Assembly (NCBI RefSeq): GCF_900112225.1
Contig: NZ_FOLD01000017.1
Location: forward strand, 51,050 to 115,049
Direction: 5' to 3'
Length of the DNA stretch: 64,000 nucleotides
From: Massilia yuzhufengensis
GTDB taxonomy: Bacteria > Pseudomonadota > Gammaproteobacteria > Burkholderiales > Burkholderiaceae_D
A program made the translations under genes and the position numbers. Of this stretch, positions 35,711-45,267 are shown piece after piece (within the stretch, counting starts at the first letter, position 1; the number at the start of each line of letters is the position of its first letter). A model generated the notes under the pieces. The model had not been told where the DNA came from. It saw only the letters and a list, made by a program, of their open reading frames with translations, and did not search any database.

Positions 35711-37690
35711 CTAGCGCGCCAGCCGGTAACGCCGCTCGCGGTACAGCAGCGACGGCAGCATCACATGCGCCATCGCCTTGTCCACCACGGCCTGGTCGGG
35801 CTTGCCCAGGGTGGGGTCGAGCACGCCCGAGGCCGCGTCATAGCGGCCCGCCAGGGGCGCCTGGCCCGGGCGCAGGATCGTGGCCGAGGAGCCTTCCAGC
35901 CAGGTGAAGTAATTATTGAACTGCAGCAGGGCGCGGCCTGGCGTGGTGCTGTCGCGCACGAAGTCGCGGCCGATCATCGGGTGCTCGCTGGAGACGCCCA
36001 GCAGCGACAGCAGGGTAGGAGCCAGGTCGATCTGGCTGGCGATGGCGGCAATCCGCTTGGGCTGGATGTCGGCGCCGAGGATCAGGCCCGGGATGTGGAA
36101 TTTCTTGATCGGCACCAGCGCATTGCCATACACGCGGTTGTCGTGGTCGGCCACGATCAGGAAGACGGTGTCCTTCCAGTAGTCCTGCTGCCTGGCCGCG
36201 CGGATGAAGTTGCCCAGTGCGTGGTCGGCGTACTTCACGGCGTTGTTCACCGTCTGCTTGGGTTGCTCGTGCAGCGCGATTTTCCCGTCCGGGAATTCAA
36301 AAGGTTCGTGGTTGGACGACGTGAAGATCAGGCTGAAGAAGGGTTTGTCTTGCGCGTGCAGCTGCTTGAGGCGCTGCAGCGACTTGTCGAACAGGTCTTC
36401 GTCGGATGCGCCCCAGCTGCCCACGAAGGCCGGCTGCATGTCGCCGATGTCGACGACCTTCTGGAAGCCGTTGCCGGTGAAGAAGCTGCGCATATTGTCG
36501 AAGTGGGCTTCGCCGCCGTAGACGAACTCGGTGTGGTAACCCTGCTGGCCCAGGCCCGCCGCCAGCGTATAGAAATTCTGCTGGGCCAGCGACAGCTTGA
36601 CCACGCTGCGCGCCGGCGTCGGCGCGTAGCCGGCCACCACCGCCTCGATGCCGCGCACCGAGCGCGTGCCGGTGGCGTAGAGCTGCTCGAACCACCAGCC
36701 TTCGCCCTTGAGCCTTTCCAGTTCCGGCGTCACCGGTACGCCGCCGAGCGATTCGACGAAGGTGGCGCCCAGGCTCTCCTGCAGCACGATCACCAGGTTG
36801 AGCGGCCGTGCGCGCGTGATCGCCGCCTGCTGCCGGTGCAGGGTCGGCAGCTCGGGGTCGGTGAAGCGTGCATCGCGCAGCCAGGGCGCCGACTTCACTT
36901 CGGCCAGCACGCGCTCTCGCGGCATGGCGCCGTAGATCTCGGACGACTGCGCTTCCTTGCGCATGGAGCCGATCGCGTCCAGCACCGACCAGCTGGAGTT
37001 GATAATCAGCGAATTGACCATCGAGTCGCCGGTGAGCGCGAACAGGGCCGGGTTGGCCGGGCGATGTCCGGTGGTCGAGCGCACCCCCATGAAGGCGGCC
37101 ACGCACAGCAGCGGCCACACCAGCAGCATCCGGCGCGCCGGCCACATGGTCATGTCGCGCGCGGCGCGCCGCAGCAGCTGGAAGATCGCGGCGCCCAGCA
37201 GCACGGTGAAGCCGACGCCGGCCAGCAGTGCCACCCGGAAGCCGTTCCACAGGGTGGCGAACACCTCGCGCGGGTAGGCCAGGTATTCGACGAACAGGCG
37301 GTTGGGGCGCACGTCGTACTGCATGATGAACTGGGGCGAGGACAGCTCCATGAAGACAATGAAGACCAGGGCGAAGCTGGCCCAGGCCCCCATGGCCGGC
37401 TTCCAGAAATGCGCCGCGCGGCGGTGCGCCAGCAGCGGCGCCAGCAGCAGCGGGAGCACGCTGAAGTAGCCAAGCAGGATCAGGTCGGCGCGCACGCCCT
37501 GCACGAACATGGCGGCGGAAATGCCGGTGGCCTGCACCCGGTCCCACTGCCAGGCCACCAGCGCGATGCGCGAGAGAGACAGGATGGCCAGCCCGATGAC
37601 GAGCATCTGGACGATGCCGGCGTAAGGCCCGGCCCACATGGTGATGCGGGCAAGCCGGCTGGTGTTGGTGCGTGACGCGGGGACGAGCAT
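35711..37690 (-). CDS. LTA-synthase-like sulfatase/phosphoglycerol transferase family protein
   Basis: A 659-residue protein. Five membrane segments lie in about the first 200 residues and an extracytoplasmic alkaline-phosphatase-fold domain fills the rest. VIVLQESLGATF supplies the first metal ligand, ATGTRSVRG the catalytic Thr, TSSNHEPFEF and VADHDNRVYG the metal-binding His/Asp. The LtaS/MdoB family transfers phosphoglycerol or similar head groups to lipids or periplasmic glucans. In Gram-negatives the likely acceptor is an osmoregulated periplasmic glucan or an LPS/lipid component, but this is not determined here. It is a single gene, separated from its neighbours by over 120 bases on each side. 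Confidence 0.8.
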   Translation of the reverse strand: MLVPASRTNTSRLARITMWAGPYAGIVQMLVIGLAILSLSRIALVAWQWDRVQATGISAAMFVQGVRADLILLGYFSVLPLLLAPLLAHRRAAHFWKPAMGAWASFALVFIVFMELSSPQFIMQYDVRPNRLFVEYLAYPREVFATLWNGFRVALLAGVGFTVLLGAAIFQLLRRAARDMTMWPARRMLLVWPLLCVAAFMGVRSTTGHRPANPALFALTGDSMVNSLIINSSWSVLDAIGSMRKEAQSSEIYGAMPRERVLAEVKSAPWLRDARFTDPELPTLHRQQAAITRARPLNLVIVLQESLGATFVESLGGVPVTPELERLKGEGWWFEQLYATGTRSVRGIEAVVAGYAPTPARSVVKLSLAQQNFYTLAAGLGQQGYHTEFVYGGEAHFDNMRSFFTGNGFQKVVDIGDMQPAFVGSWGASDEDLFDKSLQRLKQLHAQDKPFFSLIFTSSNHEPFEFPDGKIALHEQPKQTVNNAVKYADHALGNFIRAARQQDYWKDTVFLIVADHDNRVYGNALVPIKKFHIPGLILGADIQPKRIAAIASQIDLAPTLLSLLGVSSEHPMIGRDFVRDSTTPGRALLQFNNYFTWLEGSSATILRPGQAPLAGRYDAASGVLDPTLGKPDQAVVDKAMAHVMLPSLLYRERRYRLAR

Positions 37691-37893
37691 GGAGACCGTT
37701 CGATATGCCTGGATTCATGGGAGCACATCGTTGGACCTTGCCAGCCTGCGAAATACGCACTGGGGAATGCCTGCGGTTGACGATGCGCGAACGCATCGCG
37801 CCTGGAAGACGGCCGGGCCGCTCCAGGGCGATGCTCTCGGGCATCGTAGCCAGGCATGCATGAGCCCGGTGTTAACCGGGCGTTAAGAAAGCG

Positions 37894-38238
37894 TTAAATG
37901 TGGCGTTCGCGGGCGTGCTTGTCGCACTCGGCGGCGCAGCGTTCGCAGGCGGCCTGGCACTCGGCGCAGTGCTGGTGCTTGGCGGCGTGCTGGGCGCACT
38001 TGGCGGCGCAGGCGCGGCAGATGTGGGCGCACAGGGCGCAGTAGTCGCCGTGGTGGCTGGAGCCGCGCGCCAGCACGTTCAGGGTGGCGGCGCAGATGTC
38101 GGCGCAATCGAGGTTGATCAGGGCGCAGTCGTTCGTGCCCTCGCGGATGTCGGCCGCGGCGCAGGCCTGGCAGGCCCGCATGGCCTCTTCGCAGGCCGCG
38201 ATGGCCGACTGGATGTTCGCTTGTTCTGAATTGCCCAT
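37894..38238 (-). CDS. Cys-rich four-helix-bundle copper-binding protein (DUF326/Csp type)
   Basis: A 114-residue protein with 16 Cys (14 percent) spaced along helices, as in C-A-L-C-A-H-I-C-R-A-C and C-A-E-C-Q-A-A-C-E-R-C, and with His clusters. This is the pattern of DUF326 copper storage proteins (Csp), whose four-helix bundle is filled with Cu(I). No signal peptide is seen, so it resembles cytosolic Csp3-type members. AGGAGGAG precedes the ATG. It is downstream of the AGE isomerase gene on the same strand by about 100 bases. No copper exporter is nearby. Confidence 0.82.
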   Translation of the reverse strand: MGNSEQANIQSAIAACEEAMRACQACAAADIREGTNDCALINLDCADICAATLNVLARGSSHHGDYCALCAHICRACAAKCAQHAAKHQHCAECQAACERCAAECDKHARERHI

Positions 38239-38335
38239 TGCTCTCTCCTCCTGGATGATCGAAGGTAAATCCTAGCGCAAGCCGGCCGGGCGCCGCGCCC
38301 GTTACGGGATGGCGGGGACCAAGGCCGGCCACCGT

Positions 38336-39568
38336 CTACGTCGAGACCGGCGACCTGCGCTGAGCCAGCGCCGGCAGGATGTCGTAGCAGGCGCCCATGG
38401 TGTGGTAGTCGACTTTCCCGGCCGGGCTCTTTTCGTCGGAATAGCTGCGGTTGTCCGCCGTGAGGATACGGTACCAGGCCCCGTGCTTGTGGTCGACGAA
38501 GTGCTCCCAGCAGTAGCGCCACAGGCGCTCGTAGTCGACCCAGTAGCGTTCGGCGCCGGTGCGCGCGCCGAGCAGGGCGGCCGCCGCCAGGGTCTCGGCC
38601 TGCACCCAGAAATACTTGTCGGCGTCGCACACCGTGCCGTCGGGCGCAAAACCGTAGTGCAGGCCGCCGTGCTTCTGGTCCCACGCGTAGCGCAGCGCCT
38701 TCGCATACAGGTCCTGGGCGGCCGGCAGCAGCCAGTCGCGATTTTCCGCCAGCTGCGGCCCCTGGGCTTCCAGCTGCAGCAGCAGCTTGCTCCACTCGGT
38801 GAAATGGCCGGGCTGATAGCCCCAGGGACGGAACAGGTTGGCCTTGTCGTGCAGGTTGAAGTCCCAGTCCACCTGCCAGTCCTGGGTGTAGTGCTCCCAC
38901 ACCATGCCGCCGGCGCGCCCGGCCTGGCGTTGGACGATGTTGCGGGCCAGGGTTTCGGCGCGGTGCAGGAAGGGCAGGTGGCCGGTGGCGCGGAAGGCGG
39001 CCAGCAGCGCCTCGCAGGCATGCATGTTGGCGTTCTGGCCGCGGTAGGGATCCAGCACGCGCCAGTCGGCGCTGGCCTGGTCTGCGTACAGGCCGTGTTC
39101 CTGCTCCCAGAAGCGTTGTTCCATCAGGTCGAAGGTCTCGAAGATCCAGGCGCGCGCCTCCTCCACGCCGGCCATGAGCGCATGCGAGTAGGCCAGCAGC
39201 ACGAAGGCCAGGCCATAGCAGTGGTTGTCGGCATCGGTAATACGCGCCGCGCCGCCGTCCCACTCCAGCTGCCAGGCGTAGCCGCCGGACTCCGGGTTGC
39301 GGTGCGCGCGGCGCAGGAAGTCCAGGCCGTGGCGCACCAACTGCTGGTAGTCCGGGTCGCCGAAATGGCGCCAGGCGTTGGCGAACACGAATACGAAGCG
39401 GGTGCTCGACACCAGGTGGCGCGCACGCCGGTCGACCACGCTGCCGTCGTCGCGGAAGTAGTGGAAGAAGCCGCCGCTTGGATCGACGCAGCGCGGATGA
39501 TAGAAGGCCATCGTGTGGGCCACGTGCCGTGATAACACGTCGGGCGAGAAGAAGTCCGGGGTGTCCAT
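38336..39568 (-). CDS. AGE-family sugar isomerase/epimerase, likely D-mannose isomerase
   Basis: A 410-residue (alpha/alpha)6-barrel protein of the N-acylglucosamine 2-epimerase family. Marker segments are HPRCVDPSGGFFHYF, ARHLVSSTRFVFVFANAWR, GQNANMHACEALLAAF, PGHFTEWSKLLLQLE, KYFWVQAETLAAAAL and VDYHTMGACYDI, which contain the conserved catalytic His residues. Members include cellobiose epimerase, mannose isomerase and YihS. Because two GH92 alpha-mannosidase-type genes and a LacI regulator lie directly upstream on the same strand, mannose to fructose isomerisation is the best guess. The ATG at 39568 was chosen; the frame extends to 39673 over the LacI gene without support. It starts 10 bases after the LacI stop. 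Confidence 0.8.
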   Translation of the reverse strand: MDTPDFFSPDVLSRHVAHTMAFYHPRCVDPSGGFFHYFRDDGSVVDRRARHLVSSTRFVFVFANAWRHFGDPDYQQLVRHGLDFLRRAHRNPESGGYAWQLEWDGGAARITDADNHCYGLAFVLLAYSHALMAGVEEARAWIFETFDLMEQRFWEQEHGLYADQASADWRVLDPYRGQNANMHACEALLAAFRATGHLPFLHRAETLARNIVQRQAGRAGGMVWEHYTQDWQVDWDFNLHDKANLFRPWGYQPGHFTEWSKLLLQLEAQGPQLAENRDWLLPAAQDLYAKALRYAWDQKHGGLHYGFAPDGTVCDADKYFWVQAETLAAAALLGARTGAERYWVDYERLWRYCWEHFVDHKHGAWYRILTADNRSYSDEKSPAGKVDYHTMGACYDILPALAQRRSPVST

Positions 39569-39578
39569 GGGGTCCTCG

Positions 39579-40562
39579 TCAATCGTCGTTGCTGCTCTCG
39601 CGCACGACCAGGCGCACGGGCAGTGTGCGGTCGGCGTCGGGGGCGGGATGTTTTTCCAGCAGGAGCTCGACACCCAGCGCGCCGAGCGCCTCCTTGTCGA
39701 TGGCCACGCTGCTCAGCGGAGGGATGGCGGCGGCAGCGGCGCCGATGTCGTCGAAGCCGACGATGGCCAGGTCATGCGGCACCTTCAGCCCGCGCGCCAG
39801 GGCATGTTGCAGCGCCGCCAGGGCGGTGCTGTCGTTGTAGCAGAACAGGGCGTCCGGCCGGCGGGGCAGCGCCAGCAGCGCGTCCAGCGCCTGCCGCACG
39901 TTGGCGGCCGGGTCGCCCACGCTGGGCAGCTGCACTTCCAGTTCCGGGTCGGCCAGCATGCGCGCCTCGAACAGGGCGCGGCGAAAGCCGCGGCTGCGTT
40001 CATGGATGCTGTGGTGAGCCAGCGAGCCGCACAGCATGGCGACGCGCTTGCGCCCCATCTGCAGCAGGTGGCGCGTGGCTAGATAGCCGCCCAGTGCGTG
40101 GTCGGGGTTGACGGAGCAGAAGCCGGGCAGGCGCATGTCGAGCAGCACCAGCGGCTTGCCCGTGTCGCGCAGGGCGCCCAGCAGCTCCGGCTCGAAGAAG
40201 CCCGCGCACAGCAGCGCGTCCGGCTGGTGCACGCGCACCAGGTCCAGAACCGGCTCGGCCGGCCCCAGCACCACGAAGGACAGGGCGATGCCGCGCTTGC
40301 GGCAGGCTTCTTCGGCGCCGTGCAGCACCGGCAGGTAGAACGGGCTCGACGCGCTGGTGTCGTGCTGCCGGTGCAGCAGGAAGGTGATGCGGCGCAGCTC
40401 GCCCTGGCGCAGCTTGGCCAAATCGTAGCCCAGCTCCTGCGCCACGCTGCGGATGCGCGCGCGGGTCTTTTCGGTGAGGCCGTCCTGGTTCTTCAGCGCG
40501 CGCGAGACCGTGCCGATCGAATAGCGGGTGACGCGGGCGATGTCGCGGATGGTGACGGGCAT
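39579..40562 (-). CDS. LacI-family transcriptional regulator of the mannoside locus
   Basis: A 327-residue LacI-type protein. The N-terminal helix-turn-helix and hinge are TIRDIARVTRYSIGTVSRAL and EKTRARIRSVAQELGY. The periplasmic-binding-like effector domain contains PDALLCAGFF, LLDMRLPGFCSVNPDHALGG, HERSRGFRRAL, PDALFCYNDSTALAAL and LAIVGFDDI. It probably represses the GH92/AGE operon and is relieved by mannose or a mannose-derived sugar. It sits inside the operon, 8 bases after the second GH92 gene. A candidate operator is at 45268-45287. Confidence 0.88.
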   Translation of the reverse strand: MPVTIRDIARVTRYSIGTVSRALKNQDGLTEKTRARIRSVAQELGYDLAKLRQGELRRITFLLHRQHDTSASSPFYLPVLHGAEEACRKRGIALSFVVLGPAEPVLDLVRVHQPDALLCAGFFEPELLGALRDTGKPLVLLDMRLPGFCSVNPDHALGGYLATRHLLQMGRKRVAMLCGSLAHHSIHERSRGFRRALFEARMLADPELEVQLPSVGDPAANVRQALDALLALPRRPDALFCYNDSTALAALQHALARGLKVPHDLAIVGFDDIGAAAAAIPPLSSVAIDKEALGALGVELLLEKHPAPDADRTLPVRLVVRESSNDD

Positions 40563-40570
40563 GTGCGGCC

Positions 40571-42865
40571 TCAGGGTTTCTCGTCGCGCGAGAAGGAATA
40601 GGGCGCGTCCTGCGCGCGGATGCCGCGGCCCGTGTTCGGCCTGGTGGACATGCTGAAGTCCAGCGTGGCGCCCTGCATCAATTCGCCATGCCCGACCCAG
40701 TTGCGTTCGGCAGTCTTGCCGTCGATGCGCAAGGCGTCGATGTAGCGCCCCGCGCCGCGCGCACGCAGTGTGATGCTGCGGCCGTTCTCCAGCTGCACGC
40801 TCGCCTTCGGGAACAGCGGCGTGCCGATCACGTACTGGTTCACGCCGGGCGTGACCGGGTAGAAGCCCAGCGCCGAGAACACGTACCAGGCCGAGGTCTG
40901 GCCATTGTCTTCGTCGCCGCAGTAACCGTCCGGCGTGGGCGCATACATGCGGTCCATGGTCTCGCGGATCCAGTACTGGGCCTTCCATGGCGCGCCCGCG
41001 TAGTTGTACAGGTAGGTCATGTGCTGGATCGGCTGGTTGCCATGGGCGTACTGGCCCATGTTCGCGATCTGCATTTCCCGGATCTCGTGGATCACGGCCT
41101 TGTAATAGCTTTCATCGAAGATGGGCGGCAGGGTAAATACGGTGTCGAGCTTGTCGACGAAGGCCTTGCGTCCGCCCATCAGCTCGGCCAGGCCGGCCAC
41201 GTCGTGGAACACCGACCATGAGTAATGCCAGCTGTTCCCTTCGGTGAAGGCGTCGCCCCACTTGAAGGGGTTGAACGGCGACTGGAAGCTGCCGTCGCGG
41301 TTCTTGCCGCGCATGAGGCCCGACTCCTGGTCGAACAGCTTGCGGTAGTTCATGCTGCGCTGGGCGTAGATGTCGATTTCGGCGGCCGGCTTGCCCAGCG
41401 CCTTGCCGAGCTGGTAAATCGTGAAATCGTCGTAGGCGTATTCCAGCGTGCGCGCCGCGTTTTCGTTGATGCCGACGTCGTAGGGCACGTAACCGAGCTC
41501 GTTGTAGTACTTCACGCCGGCGCGCCCGACCGCCTGCATCGGCCCTTCGTTGTCGGCGCCGTGCTTCAGGGCCTGCCACAGGGTCTCGATGTCCTGCCCG
41601 CGCACCCCCTTGATCCAGGCATCGGCCACCACCGAGGCCGAGTTATTCCCGATCATGACGTTGGCATAGCCGGGGCTCGACCATTCCGGCAGCCAGCCGC
41701 CTTCCTTGAAGGCGTTGGCCAGGCCCTCCTGCATCTCGCGGTTGATCGACGGGTAGACCAGGTTCAGGAAAGGGTAGAGCGCGCGGAAAGTGTCCCAGAA
41801 GCCGGTGCCGGCGAACAGGCGGCCGGGCAGGACTTCACCGTTGTAGGGGCTCCAGTGCACCGGCTTGCCGAAGGCGTCGATCTCGTACATCTTGTTCGGG
41901 AACAGCACCATGCGGTACAGGCTCGAATAGAAGGTACGGGTCTGGTCGACGCTGCCGCCTTCCACCGCGAGTTTGCCCAGCACGCCGTTCCACAGGGCCT
42001 TGCCCTTGGCGCGGGTGGCGTCGAAATCGTCCTGGCCCAGTTCGCGCCGCAGGTTCAGTTCGGCCTGCTCGAAGCCGATGAAGGACGAGGCTACGCGCAT
42101 GTGGACTTTCTGCCCCTTGGCGGTGGTGAAGCCGAGCAGGGCGCCGCTGTGCGCGCCTTCGGTTTCCAGCCTGCCTTCCTGCAGCGCTTCGCCCTGCCAG
42201 GTGTCGGTGGACGTGAACGGCTGGTCGAACTCGATGACAAAGTAGTTGCGGAAGTTCTTCGGCAGCGGCCCGCGCGCATGGCGCGTGCTGTAGCCGATCA
42301 CCCGGCGCTGGCCGGGCAGGATCTTCACGTACGAACCCTTGTCGAAGGCGTCCACCACGACATAGCTGGCGTCGGACTTGGGAAACGTGAAGCGGAACTG
42401 GGCCGCGCGTTCGGTCGGCGCGATCTCGGTGGTGACGTCGGCGTCGGCCAGGTAGACGCTGTAGTAATAGGGCTTGGCGACTTCGGCCTTGTGCGAGAAC
42501 CAGCTGGCGCGGGCCTCCTGCGTGAAGCGTTTCGAACCCGTCACCGGCATCACGGCGAACTGGCCGTAGTCGTTCATCCATGGCGAAGGCTGGTGGGTCT
42601 GCTTGAAGCCGCGGATCTTGTCGGCGTCGTAGGTGTAGGCCCAGCCGTTGCCCATCTTGCCGGTCTGCGGGGTCCAGAAGTTCATGCCCCAGGGGACGGC
42701 GATGGCCGGGTAGGTGTTCCCGTTCGACAGTTCCGGCTTGCTGGCCGTGCCCATCAGCGGGTTGACCCACTCGACCGGGTCGGTGACCCTCCCGACAGTC
42801 TGGGCGCCGGCGGCGAAGGAGCAGGCGGCGAGCAGGCCGGCCGCAGCGTAGCGGATCATGCTCAT
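40571..42865 (-). CDS. GH92 family glycosyl hydrolase (alpha-mannosidase type), second copy
   Basis: A 764-residue exported GH92 protein (signal peptide to about AAGAQT, residue 22). GH92 enzymes are calcium-dependent exo-alpha-mannosidases with inversion. Seen are VNPLMGTASKPELSNGNTYPA, NNSASVVADAWIKG, EYAYDDFTIYQLGKALGK, TEGNSWHYSWSVFHDV with a Glu that I take as the general acid, HGNQPIQHMTYLYNYAGAPW, and YCGDEDNGQTSAWYVFSALG with the acidic pair of the base. It differs from the other copy at several substrate-near positions (HGNQPIQH against HGNEPSHH; GDED against GNDD), suggesting a different linkage preference. Its ATG overlaps the upstream gene's TGA (ATGA). Confidence 0.87.
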   Translation of the reverse strand: MSMIRYAAAGLLAACSFAAGAQTVGRVTDPVEWVNPLMGTASKPELSNGNTYPAIAVPWGMNFWTPQTGKMGNGWAYTYDADKIRGFKQTHQPSPWMNDYGQFAVMPVTGSKRFTQEARASWFSHKAEVAKPYYYSVYLADADVTTEIAPTERAAQFRFTFPKSDASYVVVDAFDKGSYVKILPGQRRVIGYSTRHARGPLPKNFRNYFVIEFDQPFTSTDTWQGEALQEGRLETEGAHSGALLGFTTAKGQKVHMRVASSFIGFEQAELNLRRELGQDDFDATRAKGKALWNGVLGKLAVEGGSVDQTRTFYSSLYRMVLFPNKMYEIDAFGKPVHWSPYNGEVLPGRLFAGTGFWDTFRALYPFLNLVYPSINREMQEGLANAFKEGGWLPEWSSPGYANVMIGNNSASVVADAWIKGVRGQDIETLWQALKHGADNEGPMQAVGRAGVKYYNELGYVPYDVGINENAARTLEYAYDDFTIYQLGKALGKPAAEIDIYAQRSMNYRKLFDQESGLMRGKNRDGSFQSPFNPFKWGDAFTEGNSWHYSWSVFHDVAGLAELMGGRKAFVDKLDTVFTLPPIFDESYYKAVIHEIREMQIANMGQYAHGNQPIQHMTYLYNYAGAPWKAQYWIRETMDRMYAPTPDGYCGDEDNGQTSAWYVFSALGFYPVTPGVNQYVIGTPLFPKASVQLENGRSITLRARGAGRYIDALRIDGKTAERNWVGHGELMQGATLDFSMSTRPNTGRGIRAQDAPYSFSRDEKP

Positions 42866-45189
42866 GGCTGGTAGCCGGTCTGGGTGTACGGGCGGGCCGC
42901 GCGATCCTTGCCCCAGTCCTTGTTGGGCGTGGCCTGCATCGTGAACACCAGCTCTCCGCCGGCGGTGATGTCTTCATGGCGCAGGAAAGTGCGGGCGAGC
43001 GGCTTGCCGTTCAGGGTGACCTGGCCGACGTAGCGGTTCGATTCGGACAGGCCGACGGCGCGGATGGTAAAGCGCTTCCCGTTCGGCAGGTCCAGCCGGG
43101 CCTTGTCCAGGAAGGGGCGGCCGATCACATACTCGTTGCTTCCGGGCGCCACCGGGTAGAAGCCGAGCGCGGTGAAGGCGAACCAGGCCGACATCTGGCC
43201 CAGGTCGTCGTTGCCGGACAGCCCGTCCGGACGGTTGTGGTATTGGGTCGCCATGATGTTGGCCAGGCGCTCCTGGGTGCGCCAGGGCGCGCCGGCGTAG
43301 TTGTACAGGTAGGCCACGTGGTGCGAAGGCTCGTTGCCGTGGGCGTAGTGGCCGATCAGGCCCGAGATGTCTTCCATGTGGGCGTAGACGTTGTCGGCGA
43401 TTTTCGCGTCGAACACCTGGTCGAGCTTTGCCGCCAAGGCCGCGTCGCCGCCCAGCATGGAGATCAGGCCGGCGTTATCGTGCGGCATATACCAGGAATA
43501 CTGCCAGGCGCTGCCCTCGGTATAGTCGCTGCCGAAGTTCGACTGCACCGGGTTGAAGGGCGTGCGGAACTCGCCGGTCGATTTGCGGGCGCGGATGAAG
43601 CCGGTCTCCTGGTCGAACACGTTGCGGTAGTTCTGCGCGCGCTTGAAGTAGCGGGCCGCGACCTCCTTCTTGCCCATTTTTTCCGCCATGCGCGCGATGG
43701 TCCAGTCGTCAAACGCGTATTCCACCGTCTTGCTCGCCGCTTCCGGCTCGCGGTCGATCGGCACATAGCCCAGCTTCATATAGTGTTCCAGCCCGCCGTA
43801 GGGGCCGTATTCGGCGCTGGCCGTCATCGCGGCCAGCGCCTTGTCGGCGTCAAACCCGCGGATGCCCTTCATGTAGGCGTCGGCGATCACGGGTACGGCG
43901 TGGTAGCCGATCATGCACCAGGTTTCCAGGCCGTGGAAGGACCAGACCGGCAGGATGCCGTGGGGGCTGTGCTCCCGCGCGGCGATGAGCGAATTGACGA
44001 AGTCCGCATTGCGGCGCTCCGGCGCGAGCAAGGTAAGCAGCGGGTGCAGCGCGCGGTAGGTGTCCCACAGCGAGAAGGTCGAGTGGAAGTTGAAGCCCTT
44101 GGCCTGGTGGACCTGGTTGTCCGGCCCGCGGTAGCGGCCGTCGCGGTCCATGAACAGCGAAGGCGCGAGCATGCTGTGGTACAGGGCCGTGTAGAACATC
44201 GTGCGCATCGCCTCGGGCGCCTCGGCCTTCACCGTGGACAGCGCCGCGTTCCAGGCCGCACCGGCGCGGGTGCGCTCGGCGTCGAAGTCCCAGCCGGGCA
44301 TTTCCTCGAGATTGGCCAGCGCGCTGTCTTCGCTCACCGGAGATAGCGCCACCTTGACCAGCAGCGCGCCGTCGGCGGGCACGCCGAATTCCAGCGCGGC
44401 CACCAGCGCCTTGCCCTCGACCACCACCTTGTCCGCCGGCGTCTTGCCGGGCGCCGCAAAACCGCGGTACTCGATCGCTTCCTCGCGGTTGTGGAGCTGG
44501 GGCGCGCTTATGGGCCGCGAGAACTTCACGGCGAAATACAGCTGGCGCCCCGGCGCCCAGCCGCGCGTCTCGCGCATGCCGGTCATCGTCGTGGCGTCGC
44601 GCAGGCGCAGGCGCGACCACAGGTTCTTGCTGCCGTAGTCGTAGATGCTGCTGCGCAGGTCGAGGATCACTTTGGCCGGCGCGTCCTTGGCGAAGCGGTA
44701 GCGGTGCAGGCCCACGCGCTCGCTGGCGGTCAGTTCCACGTCGACCTCGTTGTCCTGCAGGCGCACCGCGTAGTAGCCCGGTTCGGCCTTTTCTTCAAGG
44801 TGCGAGAAGCGCGAACGGTAACCGGAATGCGGGCGCTCCGGGTAGCCCGGCTCCAGCTTGGTGTCGCCGCTGTAGGGCATCAGGAGCACGTCGCCCAGGT
44901 CCGAGTGGCCGCTGCCGGAAAAATGGGTATGCGAGAAGCCGAGGATCGAATTGTCGTCGTGGCGGTAGCCCGAGGCCCACGGGTAGCTCTGGCGGAAGTG
45001 GCGCACCTGGGTGTCGGGACTGAGCTGCACCATGCCGAAGGGCCGTGTGGCGCCGGGGAAGGTGTGGCCGTCGCCGCCGGTGCCGATGAAGACGTTGACG
45101 GCCGCCGCCGGCGAACCCGGCGCCGCGGCCTGCGCCGGAAGGGTGAGGGCCAGGGCGGCGAGCAGGGCAAGGGGCAAGCGAACGGTCAT
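42862..45189 (-). CDS. GH92 family glycosyl hydrolase (alpha-mannosidase type), first copy
   Basis: A 775-residue exported protein with a signal peptide (MTVRLPLALLAALALTLPAQ, cleavage near AQAA). GH92 features are NVFIGTGGDGHTFPGATRPF, FSHTHFSGSGHSDLGDVLLM, YAFDDWTIARMAEKMGKK, TEGSAWQYSWYMPHD, YAHGNEPSHHVAYLYNYAGA and SGNDDLGQMSAWFAFTALGF. It should release terminal alpha-mannose in the periplasm or outside. The ATG at 45189 is preceded by GGAGACACC; the frame could extend to 45243 but the signal peptide fixes the start. It is the first gene of the operon GH92-GH92-lacI-AGE, with a promoter at 45215-45243. Confidence 0.88.
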   Translation of the reverse strand: MTVRLPLALLAALALTLPAQAAAPGSPAAAVNVFIGTGGDGHTFPGATRPFGMVQLSPDTQVRHFRQSYPWASGYRHDDNSILGFSHTHFSGSGHSDLGDVLLMPYSGDTKLEPGYPERPHSGYRSRFSHLEEKAEPGYYAVRLQDNEVDVELTASERVGLHRYRFAKDAPAKVILDLRSSIYDYGSKNLWSRLRLRDATTMTGMRETRGWAPGRQLYFAVKFSRPISAPQLHNREEAIEYRGFAAPGKTPADKVVVEGKALVAALEFGVPADGALLVKVALSPVSEDSALANLEEMPGWDFDAERTRAGAAWNAALSTVKAEAPEAMRTMFYTALYHSMLAPSLFMDRDGRYRGPDNQVHQAKGFNFHSTFSLWDTYRALHPLLTLLAPERRNADFVNSLIAAREHSPHGILPVWSFHGLETWCMIGYHAVPVIADAYMKGIRGFDADKALAAMTASAEYGPYGGLEHYMKLGYVPIDREPEAASKTVEYAFDDWTIARMAEKMGKKEVAARYFKRAQNYRNVFDQETGFIRARKSTGEFRTPFNPVQSNFGSDYTEGSAWQYSWYMPHDNAGLISMLGGDAALAAKLDQVFDAKIADNVYAHMEDISGLIGHYAHGNEPSHHVAYLYNYAGAPWRTQERLANIMATQYHNRPDGLSGNDDLGQMSAWFAFTALGFYPVAPGSNEYVIGRPFLDKARLDLPNGKRFTIRAVGLSESNRYVGQVTLNGKPLARTFLRHEDITAGGELVFTMQATPNKDWGKDRAARPYTQTGYQP

Positions 45190-45214
45190 GGTGTCTCCAT
45201 CGGTTTGTCTCGCA

Positions 45215-45243
45215 TATATAAGCCGAGTTTGCTTTTTGAGCAA
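45215..45243 (-). promoter_or_regulatory. Promoter of the GH92 operon
   Basis: On the minus strand TTGCTC (plus 45238-45243) and TATATA (plus 45215-45220) are separated by 17 bases. The -10 box lies about 25 bases before the start codon at 45189, so the leader would be short. Confidence 0.5.
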
Positions 45244-45267
45244 TAAAGCGATGGTAACCCAGGCATT

